Positions 26,493 to 36,137 of a stretch of 64,000 bases of DNA are shown here, one piece after another. The stretch lies in contig NZ_CP069533.1 of NCBI RefSeq assembly GCF_016889765.1, positions 1,178,001 to 1,242,000 of the forward strand. Reading direction: 5' to 3'. A program made the position numbers and the translations under genes. The notes under the pieces are model-generated. The model searched no databases. It worked only from the letters and a program-made list of their open reading frames with translations, and had not been told where the DNA came from. Position 1 is the first letter of the stretch. Every line of letters starts with the position of its first letter. Origin of the DNA: Corynebacterium minutissimum (GTDB lineage Bacteria; Actinomycetota; Actinomycetes; Mycobacteriales; Mycobacteriaceae).

Positions 26493-27128
26493 CTACTTCA
26501 TTTTCACTGCATGCGGGGCCAAACCGCCAAAAACGACGCTTTCAAAGGTGGCAGCCAATTCATCGGCATCAAGCCGTCCCTCCGGCTCATACCAATCGGA
26601 CGTCGAGTTAATCATTCCGAAAATCATGCGGGTCAGCAGCGAGGCATCAACGTCGGAACGGATGGCTCCCTCCTCCTGAGCTGCTGCAACCAGCGGAATT
26701 ACAGAACGCGTCAGAATGCGACGACGCTCGAGAGCGGAACGCTCCACCTCGGAGTTACCCCGCAACCGGAGCAGAAGTGCTACAGACTTCGGATCGGAAC
26801 ACAACACTTCGATCGAGCCACGCAACAGCCCTCGCACTTTTGCTCCCGCCGACACATCGGCTTCAGCCATCTCTTCCGCGACCGCCTCTAGCCGGCTCAG
26901 CGCCTGCACCACCGTAAGCTCCAAAATCTCCTCCTTTGAGGAGATGTGGTGGTAGAGCGCGGACTTAGAAATCCCTAATTCGCTCGCCACGTTGTCCATC
27001 GACGTGGCGTCGTATCCGCGAGCGGTAAAAACGCGAACAGCTGCACGAATGACATCTTCACGGGAGTAGCCGGGGCGGCCACGGGCCGCGCCCCGAGCGA
27101 TGGATTTCTCTTTATTCACGCAGTCCAT
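26493..27128 (-). CDS. paaR: TetR-family regulator, probable PaaR
   Basis: This 211-residue repressor has an N-terminal TetR helix-turn-helix (SREDVIRAAVRVFTARGYDATSMDNVASELGISKSALYHHISSKEEIL, cited in parts). The ligand domain has no strong motif. It sits between paaK and paaI, and palindromes of one type at three paa promoters suggest it represses them and is released by phenylacetyl-CoA, as PaaR does elsewhere. No such site is obvious at its own promoter. Confidence 0.75.
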   Translation of the reverse strand: MDCVNKEKSIARGAARGRPGYSREDVIRAAVRVFTARGYDATSMDNVASELGISKSALYHHISSKEEILELTVVQALSRLEAVAEEMAEADVSAGAKVRGLLRGSIEVLCSDPKSVALLLRLRGNSEVERSALERRRILTRSVIPLVAAAQEEGAIRSDVDASLLTRMIFGMINSTSDWYEPEGRLDADELAATFESVVFGGLAPHAVKMK

Positions 27129-27231
27129 TCAAGCAGAGTGCACTTCGTACCGTTAGACTAGTGAGTCACCACACCCCTTGTTTGCTCCCTCGGTGGCATT
27201 GCGGAAGGCCCCTCCCAAGGAGAATTTCCCC

Positions 27232-27690
27232 ATGAGCACCGAACATCCCATCCTTGCCCCCGGCGTCGCCGAAGGCCCCGAATTTACCCACGTGCGAACC
27301 ATGTTCGATGGTGACCGCGCTACCGCCGAGATTGGTGCGACGATTACCGCGCTAGACGTCGGCACGTGCGAAGGACACTTCACCATCCGCCCAGAAATGT
27401 GCAATGGGCACGGCACAGCGCAGGGCGGCTACCTGTATATGTTCGCCGATTCCATTTTCGCCGGCGCCTGCAATTCAGGCGGCGATCTGGCCGTGGCCGC
27501 GCACAACTCGATTCACTACATTGCACCAGCCTTCGAAGGGGACGTCGTTGACGGCGTTGGAATTACCCGTCAAACCTGGGGCCGCAACGGCGTCGTCGAT
27601 GTCACCCTCAGTATCAAGGGAAATCCCATCGCCGAATTCCGCGGCACATTTCGCGTCCTTCCTGCCAAGCCACAAAACCGCAAAAAATAA
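27232..27690 (+). CDS. paaI: Hydroxyphenylacetyl-CoA thioesterase
   Basis: This 152-residue hot-dog protein matches PaaI in the core MCNGHGTAQGGYLYMFADSIFAGACNSGG, including the catalytic Asp/Gly region. It releases CoA from dead-end intermediates of the pathway. AAGGAG lies 9 nt before the ATG at 27232. It is divergent from the TetR gene and leads into the paaA promoter region. Confidence 0.9.
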   Translation: MSTEHPILAPGVAEGPEFTHVRTMFDGDRATAEIGATITALDVGTCEGHFTIRPEMCNGHGTAQGGYLYMFADSIFAGACNSGGDLAVAAHNSIHYIAPAFEGDVVDGVGITRQTWGRNGVVDVTLSIKGNPIAEFRGTFRVLPAKPQNRKK

Positions 27691-27749
27691 CGCGCAGCCA
27701 CAGGGCTAGGAGCGAACGCGCAGAAATAGGGCGCAGATCACAAACACGG

Positions 27750-27795
27750 TTGACATAGCTCACACCTGCGCCATATACTGACCAACCAGTCAGTA
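27750..27795 (+). promoter_or_regulatory. paaABCDE promoter and PaaR-type operator
   Basis: TTGACA (27750-27755) and TATACT (27774-27779) form a near-consensus promoter with an 18-bp spacer. The palindrome TACTGAC-CAACCA-GTCAGTA (27776-27795, perfect 7-bp arms) overlaps the -10 and the likely transcription start. A bound TetR dimer there would block RNA polymerase. Confidence 0.7.
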
Positions 27796-27840
27796 AGTAT
27801 TATCGAGCCGACACTGAGCAGAGAGGCAACGTTTCCTCCC

Positions 27841-28827
27841 ATGACCACATCAGAGAACACACTCGCAGCCGTCCCAGCCGCGGATGAAGCACAAGCACAG
27901 CAGCGCTTCGACGAGCTCATCGCCGAAGACTCCCGCATCGAGCCCACCGACTGGATGCCGGCTGCCTACCGCAAGACCTTGACGCGCCAGATTTCCCAGC
28001 ACGCGCACTCCGAGATCATCGGCATGCAGCCAGAGGCCAACTGGATTAGCCGCGCGCCTTCGCTCAAGCGCAAGGCCATCCTCATGGCCAAGGTGCAGGA
28101 TGAGGCCGGTCACGGTCTCTACCTCTACTCCGCTGCGGAGACCTTGGGAACGCCGCGCGATGAGCTGGTACAACAGCTTCTCGACGGCACCGCCAAGTAC
28201 TCCTCAATTTTCAACTACCCGGCGCGCACGTGGGCCGACATCGGCGCCATCGGTTGGCTGGTGGATGGCGCCGCCATCTGTAACCAGGTTCCGCTCTGCC
28301 GCGCCTCCTATGCTCCGTACGGCCGCGCCATGGTGCGCATCTGTAAGGAAGAATCCTTCCACCAGCGCCAAGGCTGGGAGATCCTCTACGAGCTGTCCCA
28401 CGGAACACCAGAGCAGAAGCAGATGGCGCAGGAAGCTATCAACCGTTTCTACGGCCCAGCACTGCAGATGTTCGGCCCGCCGGATGATGACTCCCCCAAC
28501 TCCAAGCAGTCCATGGCATGGAACATCAAGCGCTTCTCCAACGACGAGCTGCGCCAGCGCTTCGTGGACATGATTGTTCCGCAGGCCGAGGCCCTTGGCC
28601 TGCACTTCGAGGACCCAGACCTGAAGTGGAACGAAGAGCGCGGCCACTATGACTTTGGCGAGCTCGACTGGTCCGAGTTCAAGGCCGTCATCAAGGGCGA
28701 AGGCCCCTGCAACGTGCAGAGGATGCAGCGTCGTCGCCAAGCGCATGCCGACGGCGCGTGGGTGCGTGAGGCTGCCGCAGCCTACGCCGAGAAGCATGAC
28801 GCAGCTGACACCTCGCTCATCGCTTAA
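27841..28827 (+). CDS. paaA: Phenylacetyl-CoA epoxidase catalytic subunit
   Basis: This 328-residue diiron subunit of the 1,2-phenylacetyl-CoA epoxidase has the ferritin-like ligand motif ILMAKVQDEAGHGLYLYSAAE and a second ligand helix around RICKEESFHQRQGWEI. It is the first gene of the operon paaA-B-C-D-E-G-J-F-H and starts 45 bp after the operator. Confidence 0.96.
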   Translation: MTTSENTLAAVPAADEAQAQQRFDELIAEDSRIEPTDWMPAAYRKTLTRQISQHAHSEIIGMQPEANWISRAPSLKRKAILMAKVQDEAGHGLYLYSAAETLGTPRDELVQQLLDGTAKYSSIFNYPARTWADIGAIGWLVDGAAICNQVPLCRASYAPYGRAMVRICKEESFHQRQGWEILYELSHGTPEQKQMAQEAINRFYGPALQMFGPPDDDSPNSKQSMAWNIKRFSNDELRQRFVDMIVPQAEALGLHFEDPDLKWNEERGHYDFGELDWSEFKAVIKGEGPCNVQRMQRRRQAHADGAWVREAAAAYAEKHDAADTSLIA

Positions 28828-28875
28828 CGCCTAAGCACACTGCCCCACCAGCTTCAAGAATTTAAGGAAGATTCC

Positions 28876-29163
28876 ATGTCCAGCTCTAACTGGCCCATGT
28901 GGGAGGTCTTTGTACGTTCCTCCCGTGGCCTCTCCCACGTCCACGCCGGCTCGCTGCACGCACCGGATGCCACGATGGCCCTGCGCAACGCCCGCGACCT
29001 CTACACCCGCCGCAACGAAGGAACCTCCGTGTGGGTTGTGCCTAGCGAGGCCATTGCCTCCTCCGACCCCGACTCCAAGGGCGGATTCTTCGAATCCCCG
29101 CAGGGCAAGAGCTACCGACACGCCACGTACTACGACAAGTCGGAAGGAGTGCCGCACCTGTGA
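28876..29163 (+). CDS. paaB: Phenylacetyl-CoA epoxidase subunit PaaB
   Basis: This is the 95-residue small structural subunit (WPMWEVFVRSSRGLSHVHAGSLHA, then DLYTRRNEGTSVWVVPSEAI). It bridges PaaAC heterodimers in the epoxidase complex. The stop overlaps the GTG of paaC by 4 bp. Confidence 0.95.
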   Translation: MSSSNWPMWEVFVRSSRGLSHVHAGSLHAPDATMALRNARDLYTRRNEGTSVWVVPSEAIASSDPDSKGGFFESPQGKSYRHATYYDKSEGVPHL

Positions 29164-29996
29164 CCGGATTTGCAGCCGCCGATTCTGCGACCAAGCAGTC
29201 GCAGGGCAACGGCATCACCGCAGAAGATATCGCCGCCTCCGGCGCAGTCGCGCCCGAGGACACTGCTCGTTATGCACTCACGTTGGGCGATGATGCTCTC
29301 ATCTTGGCCCAGCGCCTGGGCTGGTGGATTTCGCGGGCACCAGAGATGGAGGAGGATATCGCCCTAGGCAATATCGCCCTCGACCTCATCGGTCACGCCC
29401 GCTTCCTGCTGACCTATGCCGGCACCGCGTGGGGAAAGTCCGAGGATGATTTGGCCTATTTCCGCAACGAGGAGGAGTTCCGCTCCTCCCGCCTAGTCGA
29501 GCAGGAGAATGGCGACTTCGGCTACACCATCGCCCGCCAGTTGCTCTTTTCCTATTACCAATACGGGCTCTACACCGCCCTGCTGGAGTCCACGGATGAG
29601 ACGCTAGCTGCTATCGCTGCCAAAGCCCTCAAGGAAGTTGAGTACCACGTCGACCACGCCAATCAGTGGATTCTGCGTCTTGGCCTCGGCACCGAGGAGT
29701 CGCACCACCGGATCACGGAGGGTCTGATGTACATGTGGCCCTACCTCGACGAGCTCTTCGAGGACCTTCCGCTCCACGAGAAGCTGGCGGCAGAAGGCAT
29801 CGCCGTCTTGCCGTCGAGCCTGCGCGCGCAGTTCGATGAGCGCATCACCTACGTCCTCGACAAGGCAGGTCTGGCCATCCCGGACGTCAAGCAGGCCCGC
29901 TCCGGGCAACGCACCGGGCGCTTTTCCGAGCACCGTGGCTTCATCCTCGCGGAGATGCAGTCCCTAGCTCGCCAGCACCCAGGCGCAACCTGGTAA
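29160..29996 (+). CDS. paaC: Phenylacetyl-CoA epoxidase structural subunit PaaC
   Basis: This 278-residue ferritin-like partner of PaaA starts at a GTG overlapping paaB. Characteristic segments are LGNIALDLIGHARFLLTYAG and KEVEYHVDHANQWILRLGLG. The iron ligands of PaaA are not conserved in PaaC as a family; its role is structural and in CoA binding. Confidence 0.95.
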   Translation: MTGFAAADSATKQSQGNGITAEDIAASGAVAPEDTARYALTLGDDALILAQRLGWWISRAPEMEEDIALGNIALDLIGHARFLLTYAGTAWGKSEDDLAYFRNEEEFRSSRLVEQENGDFGYTIARQLLFSYYQYGLYTALLESTDETLAAIAAKALKEVEYHVDHANQWILRLGLGTEESHHRITEGLMYMWPYLDELFEDLPLHEKLAAEGIAVLPSSLRAQFDERITYVLDKAGLAIPDVKQARSGQRTGRFSEHRGFILAEMQSLARQHPGATW

Positions 29997-30023
29997 AGAA
30001 CAGGAAAGGACCAAGGTTTCATC

Positions 30024-30563
30024 GTGTCCATCACTGATAAATCTCACCCGCTGCGTCCCTCGCAGCCTGACGACGCCCTCGTGTGGGACGTCGCCGCCGA
30101 AGTGCCCGATCCGGAAATCCCCGTCATTTCCATCGCCGACCTTGGGATTCTTCGGGATGCACGCCTAGAGGGCGATACTGCGGTGGTCACGATTACCCCG
30201 ACCTATTCCGGCTGCCCCGCCATGGAGCACATCACGACAGACATCACCACAGCGTTGACCAAGGCCGGCTACGCGAAGGTGCGTGTCGACCTCGTGCTCC
30301 ACCCTGCGTGGACCACCGACTGGATGACGGAAACCGGCCGACGAAACCTCAAAGACTATGGCATTGCGCCTCCCAGCGGTACAACCCGGGCCACGCCGGA
30401 GGGTCCCATCCCTCTCACACTCGAGCCGCCACCGGCCATCGAATGCCCCCACTGCGGCTCGCGCCGCACACGTAAGCTTGCCCAATTCGGTTCCACCTCC
30501 TGCAAAGCCCTCTACAACTGCCAGGACTGCTTGGAGCCCTTCGATTACTTCAAGGTGCACTAA
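30024..30563 (+). CDS. paaD: Phenylacetyl-CoA epoxidase maturation protein PaaD
   Basis: This 179-residue protein has an N-terminal MIP18/DUF59 domain (VPDPEIPVISIADLGILRD and TPTYSGCPAMEHI) and a C-terminal zinc ribbon (CPHCGS...CKALYNCQDC). PaaD is needed for iron-sulfur assembly or maturation of the epoxidase, probably of PaaE. GTG start. Its stop overlaps the paaE ATG (TAATG). Confidence 0.95.
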   Translation: MSITDKSHPLRPSQPDDALVWDVAAEVPDPEIPVISIADLGILRDARLEGDTAVVTITPTYSGCPAMEHITTDITTALTKAGYAKVRVDLVLHPAWTTDWMTETGRRNLKDYGIAPPSGTTRATPEGPIPLTLEPPPAIECPHCGSRRTRKLAQFGSTSCKALYNCQDCLEPFDYFKVH

Positions 30564-31723
30564 TGACCACGACCCCGTCTGCCCCCGCAAAGAAGAAGGC
30601 CACGTTCAACACCCTGACCGTGTCCGAGGTGCGCGCCCTGACTGAGGACTCAGTGGAGGTTTCCTTCGCTATCCCTCCGGAGCTCCAAGACGACTATGAC
30701 TACATCCCCGGCCAGTACGTTGCCCTACGGGCGACTATCGACGGCCAGGAAGTCCGCCGCTCCTATTCCATTTGCGATGTACCTCGCGACGGCATTCTGC
30801 GCGTCGCTATCAAGCGCGACCGCGGTGGCGTGTTCTCCACGTGGGCCAACGACACTCTGAAGCCTGGTGACACCATGGACGTGATGAACCCGCAGGGTGC
30901 GTTCACCTCGAAGACCCACCTGACCGGTCTCAACAACCCTGAGGCTGTGCGCGAGGAACTCGAGAAGCTAGAGAATCCCCACCTCGTAGCGATCGCCGCG
31001 GGATCCGGAATCACGCCGATCATGGCCATCGCGCAGACCGTGCTCCACACCTCCCCAGACACCACATTCGAGCTCATCTTTGCCAATAAGGGCGGCGGCG
31101 ACGTCATGTTCGCCGAGGAGATCGGTGACCTCAAGGACAAGTTCCCCACGCGCTTTGCCGTGCACCACGTCCTCTCCCGCGAGCAGCGCGTCAATCCGCT
31201 ATTTTCCGGGCGCATCGACGCTGAGAAGCTTCAGACCCTGCTGGATAACGTGGTACGCACCGACAACGTCGACGAATGGTTCCTCTGCGGCCCCTTTGAG
31301 CTGGTGCAGCTGGTGCGCGACGAGCTGGCCAGCCGCGAGGTAGGTGAGAAGGACGTGCGCTACGAGCTGTTCACCACCGGCAAGCCCTCCGGAGACCAGA
31401 ACCAGGCTGGACGCCACGTCGAGGTGGATCCGGAAGGCGATAACATCACCATCAATTTCCAGCTCGATGGCCTCTCCGGCTCCGTTGAGTCTCCGGTCTC
31501 TGCCAACGAATCCCTGCTCAACGCGGCCCTGCGCGTGCGCTCTGACGTCCCCTTTGCCTGCGCTGGCGGTGTATGCGGCACCTGCCGCGCCAAGCTGGTC
31601 GAGGGCGAAGTCGACATGGCAGAGAACTACGCACTGGAGGCCGACGAGGTCAAGGCCGGCTACATCCTCACCTGCCAGTCGCGCCCCACAACCCCCACCA
31701 TCGTCCTCGACTTCGACGCCTAG
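30563..31723 (+). CDS. paaE: Phenylacetyl-CoA epoxidase reductase PaaE
   Basis: This 386-residue reductase passes electrons from NADPH to the diiron centre. The FAD domain has RRSYSICDVP (about 70) and the NADP domain has AIAAGSGITPIMAI. A C-terminal plant-type 2Fe-2S domain binds its cluster through CAGGVCGTC and the later ILTCQSRP cysteine. Confidence 0.96.
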   Translation: MTTTPSAPAKKKATFNTLTVSEVRALTEDSVEVSFAIPPELQDDYDYIPGQYVALRATIDGQEVRRSYSICDVPRDGILRVAIKRDRGGVFSTWANDTLKPGDTMDVMNPQGAFTSKTHLTGLNNPEAVREELEKLENPHLVAIAAGSGITPIMAIAQTVLHTSPDTTFELIFANKGGGDVMFAEEIGDLKDKFPTRFAVHHVLSREQRVNPLFSGRIDAEKLQTLLDNVVRTDNVDEWFLCGPFELVQLVRDELASREVGEKDVRYELFTTGKPSGDQNQAGRHVEVDPEGDNITINFQLDGLSGSVESPVSANESLLNAALRVRSDVPFACAGGVCGTCRAKLVEGEVDMAENYALEADEVKAGYILTCQSRPTTPTIVLDFDA

Positions 31724-31734
31724 GAGAAACACAC

Positions 31735-32511
31735 ATGATCGACCTGCACCACGACGCCGAAGCCGGAGTCGTCGAGCTCGTACTCAACAACCCGAAGGCC
31801 CTGAACTCCCTCGCGGAGGAAGACCTCGCCGAGCTCTCCCGCTCCCTCGATGAGGCCGCGGCCCTCAGCCCCCGCGCGCTCATCCTGCGCGGCGAAGGCA
31901 AGGGTTTCTGCGCCGGCCGCAACATCAAGGGACTCAATCCGCGTGAGGACGATGCCACCGCATACCTCGCGGACGTTGTCACCCCCGTGCTCAAGAAGAT
32001 CGATACTTTCCCTGCGCCTACCTTCGCCGCCGTGCACGGCCCGTGCCTCGGCGTGGGTCTCGGCCTCGCCTTGGCGTGCGATGTCGTGTACGTCGCCGAG
32101 GATGCCAAGTTCGGCTCCCCGTTTGCCAACCTGGGCGCCACCCTCGATTCGGGCGGCCACTCCCTCTTCGTCGAGCGCTTAGGCACGCACCGCGCGATGG
32201 ACCTCATCATCACTGGTGATCTCATCTCCGGCGCGGAAGCAGTACGCGCCGGGCTCTTCTCTCGTGCGGTGCCGGCGAAGGAGCTGCTGGAGTTTACCCG
32301 GGGCGTCGCCCAGCGCGCAGCCCAAGGCGCTACTCAGGCATTCCTCACCAGCCGCACGCTGGTCCAGGATATCCGCGATAACGGCACCGGACTGTGGGCC
32401 AGCGTCGATGCCGAGAACATCGCCCAAGGAAAACTCTGCGATACCGAGGACTATTACGAAGGCTTCGCAGCCTTCAACGAGAAGCGCCCACCGGTCTTCC
32501 GCGGACGCTAA
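31735..32511 (+). CDS. paaG: Ring-1,2-epoxyphenylacetyl-CoA isomerase
   Basis: This 258-residue crotonase-fold enzyme isomerises the epoxide to the oxepin-CoA. I call it PaaG rather than a hydratase because of the C-terminal EGFAAFNEKRPPVFRGR, the shared PaaG ending, and LDSGGHSLFVERLG, where the catalytic Asp of PaaG sits. FCAGRNIKG forms the oxyanion hole. The ATG at 31735 follows TAGGAGAAAC. Confidence 0.85.
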   Translation: MIDLHHDAEAGVVELVLNNPKALNSLAEEDLAELSRSLDEAAALSPRALILRGEGKGFCAGRNIKGLNPREDDATAYLADVVTPVLKKIDTFPAPTFAAVHGPCLGVGLGLALACDVVYVAEDAKFGSPFANLGATLDSGGHSLFVERLGTHRAMDLIITGDLISGAEAVRAGLFSRAVPAKELLEFTRGVAQRAAQGATQAFLTSRTLVQDIRDNGTGLWASVDAENIAQGKLCDTEDYYEGFAAFNEKRPPVFRGR

Positions 32512-32567
32512 AACCTCAAGACCTTCCACAACACACATCAGCTAACCCACCACAGCTAAGGAATCAC

Positions 32568-33764
32568 ATGACTGCATACCTGGTATCCGGCTTCCGCACC
32601 CCCGTGGGCCGCTACGGCGGCGCACTGTCCTCGGTTCGCCCAGATGATCTCATGGCCACCGCCATCAAGAAGACGGTGGATGAGGCTGGGCTCGACCCCT
32701 CCGCGGTGGATGAAGTCATCATCGGCAACGCCAACGGCGCGGGTGAAGAAAACCGCAACGTCGCCCGCATGTCCTGGCTGCTCGCCGGGTTCCCGGACAC
32801 CGTTCCAGGCATTACGGTCAACCGCCTGTGTGCTTCGGGCATGTCCTCGATTGCCCTGGCCACCGCCCTCGTAGAATCCGGCCAAGCGGATGTTGTCATC
32901 GCCGGTGGCGTCGAATCCATGTCCCGTGCCCCCTGGGTCATGGAGAAGCCAAACAAGCCTTTTGCCAAGCCAGGACAGGTTTTTGATACCTCCATTGGCT
33001 GGCGCTTTGCCAACCCGAAGTTCGCGGAGCAGGAGAAGATGACCTACTCCATGCCGGAGACCGCCGAGGAAGTGGCCAACGTCTTCGGTATTAGCCGTGA
33101 GGACGCCGATGCCTTCGCCGTGCGTTCCCAGGAGCGCGCGCTTGCCGCCATCGAGGCCGGCAAGTTTGCCAGGGAAATCGTGCCCATCGAGGTCACCGAC
33201 CGCAAGGGCAATGTCACAGTGGTCGACACCGATGAGGGCCCCCGCCCGGGCACCACAATGGAAGTCCTGGCCAAGCTGCGCCCAGTGACCTCCCTGGGTG
33301 ACGTCACCACGGCGGGTAACGCTTCCTCACTCAACGACGGAGCCTCCTGCGTCATTGTCGCCTCCGACGAGGCCCTCAAGAAGCACAACCTGACCGCACG
33401 CGCCCGCGTGGTAGCCAACTCTGCGCGCGGTGTGCGCCCAGAGATCATGGGCACCGGCCCTATCCCGGCGACCCGCGATGTGCTGGAGCGCGCCGGCTGG
33501 GAGCTGGATAGCGTGGATGCCATCGAACTCAACGAAGCTTTTGCCTCCCAGTCCATCGCTTGCATCCGCGAGCTGGGCTTGGACGAGGACAAGGTCAACG
33601 CCTGGGGCGGCGCCATTGCGCTGGGTCACCCGCTGGGTTCCTCTGGCTCCCGCATCACCTTGACCCTGCTCAACCGCTTAGAAACGGACGGATTGAGCCG
33701 CGGCATCGCTACGATGTGCGTGGGCGTGGGCCAGGGCACCGCGATTGCGATTGAGAGGATGTAG
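32568..33764 (+). CDS. paaJ: 3-oxoadipyl-CoA/3-oxo-5,6-dehydrosuberyl-CoA thiolase
   Basis: This is a 398-residue thiolase. The nucleophilic Cys is in VNRLCASGMSSIA, the His in GGAIALGHPLGSSG and the second Cys in ATMCVGVGQGTA; NEAFASQ is also present. Close PcaF-type thiolases of the beta-ketoadipate pathway look the same, and position in the paa operon decides for PaaJ. AAGGA precedes the ATG at 32568. The stop abuts the paaF start. Confidence 0.92.
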   Translation: MTAYLVSGFRTPVGRYGGALSSVRPDDLMATAIKKTVDEAGLDPSAVDEVIIGNANGAGEENRNVARMSWLLAGFPDTVPGITVNRLCASGMSSIALATALVESGQADVVIAGGVESMSRAPWVMEKPNKPFAKPGQVFDTSIGWRFANPKFAEQEKMTYSMPETAEEVANVFGISREDADAFAVRSQERALAAIEAGKFAREIVPIEVTDRKGNVTVVDTDEGPRPGTTMEVLAKLRPVTSLGDVTTAGNASSLNDGASCVIVASDEALKKHNLTARARVVANSARGVRPEIMGTGPIPATRDVLERAGWELDSVDAIELNEAFASQSIACIRELGLDEDKVNAWGGAIALGHPLGSSGSRITLTLLNRLETDGLSRGIATMCVGVGQGTAIAIERM

Positions 33765-34532
33765 ATGACTACTGCCATTGAGATTTCGACGCAGGGCGAG
33801 AACGACGAGATTGCCGTCGCCAAGCTCAACCGCCCCGCCGTCCGCAATGCCATCGATGAGCAGATGGTGAGAGAGTTCCACGAGCTCTGCGCGCAGCTCG
33901 AGTCCGAGCCCCGCATCCTCATTATCACCGGCTGCACGGTGGATACCCCGAAGGGTCCCCGCGGGATCTTCGCCTCTGGGGCGGATATCGCGCAGCTTCG
34001 TGAGCGCCGCCGCGAGGATGCCCTCCGCGGCATAAACTCTGGCATTTTCCACCGCATCGCTTCTCTTCCTTCCCCCGTCATCGCGGCAGTGGATGGCTAC
34101 GCTCTCGGTGGCGGATTGGAGTTGGCGCTGGCCGCGGACTTCCGGGTTGCCACTCCTTTTGCCAAATTTGGCCAGCCGGAGGCCGGCCTGGGTATCGCCG
34201 CCGCCGCGGGGGCCACGTGGCGCCTCAAGGAGTGCGTGGGTACCCCGTTAGCGAAGGAGATTCTGCTGGCCGGACGTATCCTCAACGGCGAAGAAGCCCT
34301 GACCAACCACCTGGTCAGCGAGCTGCACGAACCGGACGCGCTTGTCGACGGTGCCCTCGCCCTCGCCTCCCGGATTGCTCAGCAGGACCCGCTGGCCGTG
34401 CGCTTGACCAAGCAGCTCATCTCTATGCCTGATGCGGCGCACCCGGCAGTAGACAACATCGCCCAAGCGGTGCTCTTTGAGTCCCCCGCCAAGTTTGAGC
34501 GGATGCAGGCCTTCCTGGACCGCAAGAAATAA
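33765..34532 (+). CDS. paaF: 2,3-dehydroadipyl-CoA hydratase (enoyl-CoA hydratase)
   Basis: This 255-residue crotonase has both catalytic Glu positions of true hydratases: GGGLELALAADF and GQPEAGLGIAAAAG. IFASGADIAQL supplies the oxyanion hole. It hydrates dehydroadipyl-CoA in the beta-oxidation half of the pathway. It begins directly after the paaJ stop. Confidence 0.88.
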   Translation: MTTAIEISTQGENDEIAVAKLNRPAVRNAIDEQMVREFHELCAQLESEPRILIITGCTVDTPKGPRGIFASGADIAQLRERRREDALRGINSGIFHRIASLPSPVIAAVDGYALGGGLELALAADFRVATPFAKFGQPEAGLGIAAAAGATWRLKECVGTPLAKEILLAGRILNGEEALTNHLVSELHEPDALVDGALALASRIAQQDPLAVRLTKQLISMPDAAHPAVDNIAQAVLFESPAKFERMQAFLDRKK

Positions 34533-34560
34533 ACCTTCCACTCACAAGGAGATTCAACTC

Positions 34561-35412
34561 ATGTCCCCAGTACTGCAGGTTCCTGCCAAAGTTGGCGTGC
34601 TCGGCGGCGGCCGGATGGGCGCAGGCATCGCGCACGCCTTCCTAGCCTCCGGCGCGTCCGTGACCGTGGTGGATATCAACGAGGATGCCGTTGCCGCCGC
34701 TCGCGAGCGCGTGCACAAGGCCATCCGCGGCTCCCTCGACCGCGGGGCGGAAGGCACCTTCGAATCCTGGGATGAGCGGCTCAGCTTTTCCACCGCCGCC
34801 TCCGCCTTTGCTGGTTTCGACCTCGTGGTTGAGGCAGTTCCGGAATCAATGGATCTCAAGGTAGCCGCCTTCCGGGATATCGCCGATGCGGCCCCTCAGG
34901 CCGTCGTCGCCACGAATACCTCCTCGCTGTCGGTATCGCAGCTGGCGGAAAGCATCCCCAACGACGTCATTGGCCTGCACTTCTTCAACCCGGTCCCAGC
35001 TTCCAAGCTGGTGGAAGTGGTGGTTGCCGAGTCCACGCCGGAGGCGCTCGTAAACACCGCCAAGGGCTGGGTCGAGGGCCTGGGTAAGACCGCAGTGGTG
35101 GTCAAGGACGCCCCTGGCTTCGCTTCCTCCCGCCTGGGCGTAGCCATTGCGCTTGAGGCCATCCGCATGGTGGAGGAAGGCGTGGCCTCGCCGCGCGATA
35201 TCGACAATGCCATGGTGCTGGGCTACAAATTCCCCATCGGCCCGCTGGAGCTGACCGATATCGTGGGTCTGGATGTGCGCCTCGGCATCGCTGAATACCT
35301 CGAATCCCAGCTAGGTGAGCGCTTTAGCCCACCGCAGCTCATGCGCGACATGGTCGCCCGCGGGGAGCTGGGCCGCAAGTCCGGCAAAGGCTTCTACGAC
35401 TATTCCGAGTAA
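34561..35412 (+). CDS. paaH: 3-hydroxyadipyl-CoA dehydrogenase
   Basis: This 283-residue NAD-dependent enzyme has the Rossmann motif VGVLGGGRMGAGIAHAFLASG at its start and the catalytic-dyad region IGLHFFNPVPASKLVEVV. The helical domain ends in GRKSGKGFYDYSE. The length fits the HbdA-like single-domain form. CAAGGAG lies 9 nt before the ATG. Its last 13 bp overlap the 3' end of convergent kdpE. Confidence 0.9.
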   Translation: MSPVLQVPAKVGVLGGGRMGAGIAHAFLASGASVTVVDINEDAVAAARERVHKAIRGSLDRGAEGTFESWDERLSFSTAASAFAGFDLVVEAVPESMDLKVAAFRDIADAAPQAVVATNTSSLSVSQLAESIPNDVIGLHFFNPVPASKLVEVVVAESTPEALVNTAKGWVEGLGKTAVVVKDAPGFASSRLGVAIALEAIRMVEEGVASPRDIDNAMVLGYKFPIGPLELTDIVGLDVRLGIAEYLESQLGERFSPPQLMRDMVARGELGRKSGKGFYDYSE

Positions 35413-36137
35413 CCGTACTCTTCTCTGCCTGGCTCTGGCGCCACAAAACGATAACCCAAGCCGGGCTCTGTGAGTAGAAAACGTGGGTGGGCGGGGTCAT
35501 CCTCCAACTTGCGCCTCAACTGGGAGGTGTAAATGCGGAGGTAGTGCCCCTGCCCCTCAAAGCCGGGACCCCAGATCTCAGAGAGCAGGTCCTCCTTGCG
35601 CACCAAGCCACCGTGGGCGCGAAGTAGCGTGGTGAGCACGCCCCACTCGGTGGGTGTCAGATGCAGCGGCTCGCCACCTTTGGTGATGGAATGGTGCGGA
35701 ACGTCAATCACGATATCCCCGGCGCGAACCACAGCGATCTCAGTGCGCCTCACCGGACTCTGTGGGCTACCATGCCGCAACGCCACTCGCACACGGGCTA
35801 GAAGCTCCTCCATAGAGAAGGGCTTGGTCACGTAGTCGTCCGCGCCACGGTCGAGAGCTGCGGCGCTAAACAGCGGATCGGAGCGCGCCGTCAAGATGAT
35901 GACCGGTACCGCAGACCACCCGCGGATTCCTTCCAACACGACGGTGCCATCCATATCCGGCAGCCCCATGTCCAAAATCACAACGTCTGGCTGCTGCTGC
36001 GACACCACCTGTAGTCCCTCTGCGCCTGTTCGCGCCTGGTGAACCTCGTAGCCACGAGCCTTGAAGTTAATACTCAACGTATTAAGTAGGCGGGGGTCAT
36101 CGTCCACAATGGCGATGCTGGTCTTCTTCGTCGTCAT
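35400..36137 (-). CDS. kdpE: KdpE response regulator
   Basis: This is a 245-residue OmpR-type regulator. The receiver acidic residues are in IVDDDPR and the phospho-Asp in DVVILDMGLPDMDG; the switch Lys is in DYVTKPFSMEELLA. The C-terminal winged helix contains LHLTPTEWGVLTTLL and YLRIYTSQLRRKLEDDP. It activates kdpFABC under potassium limitation. It is coupled to kdpD by a TAATG overlap. Confidence 0.94.
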   Translation of the reverse strand: MTTKKTSIAIVDDDPRLLNTLSINFKARGYEVHQARTGAEGLQVVSQQQPDVVILDMGLPDMDGTVVLEGIRGWSAVPVIILTARSDPLFSAAALDRGADDYVTKPFSMEELLARVRVALRHGSPQSPVRRTEIAVVRAGDIVIDVPHHSITKGGEPLHLTPTEWGVLTTLLRAHGGLVRKEDLLSEIWGPGFEGQGHYLRIYTSQLRRKLEDDPAHPRFLLTEPGLGYRFVAPEPGREEYGYSE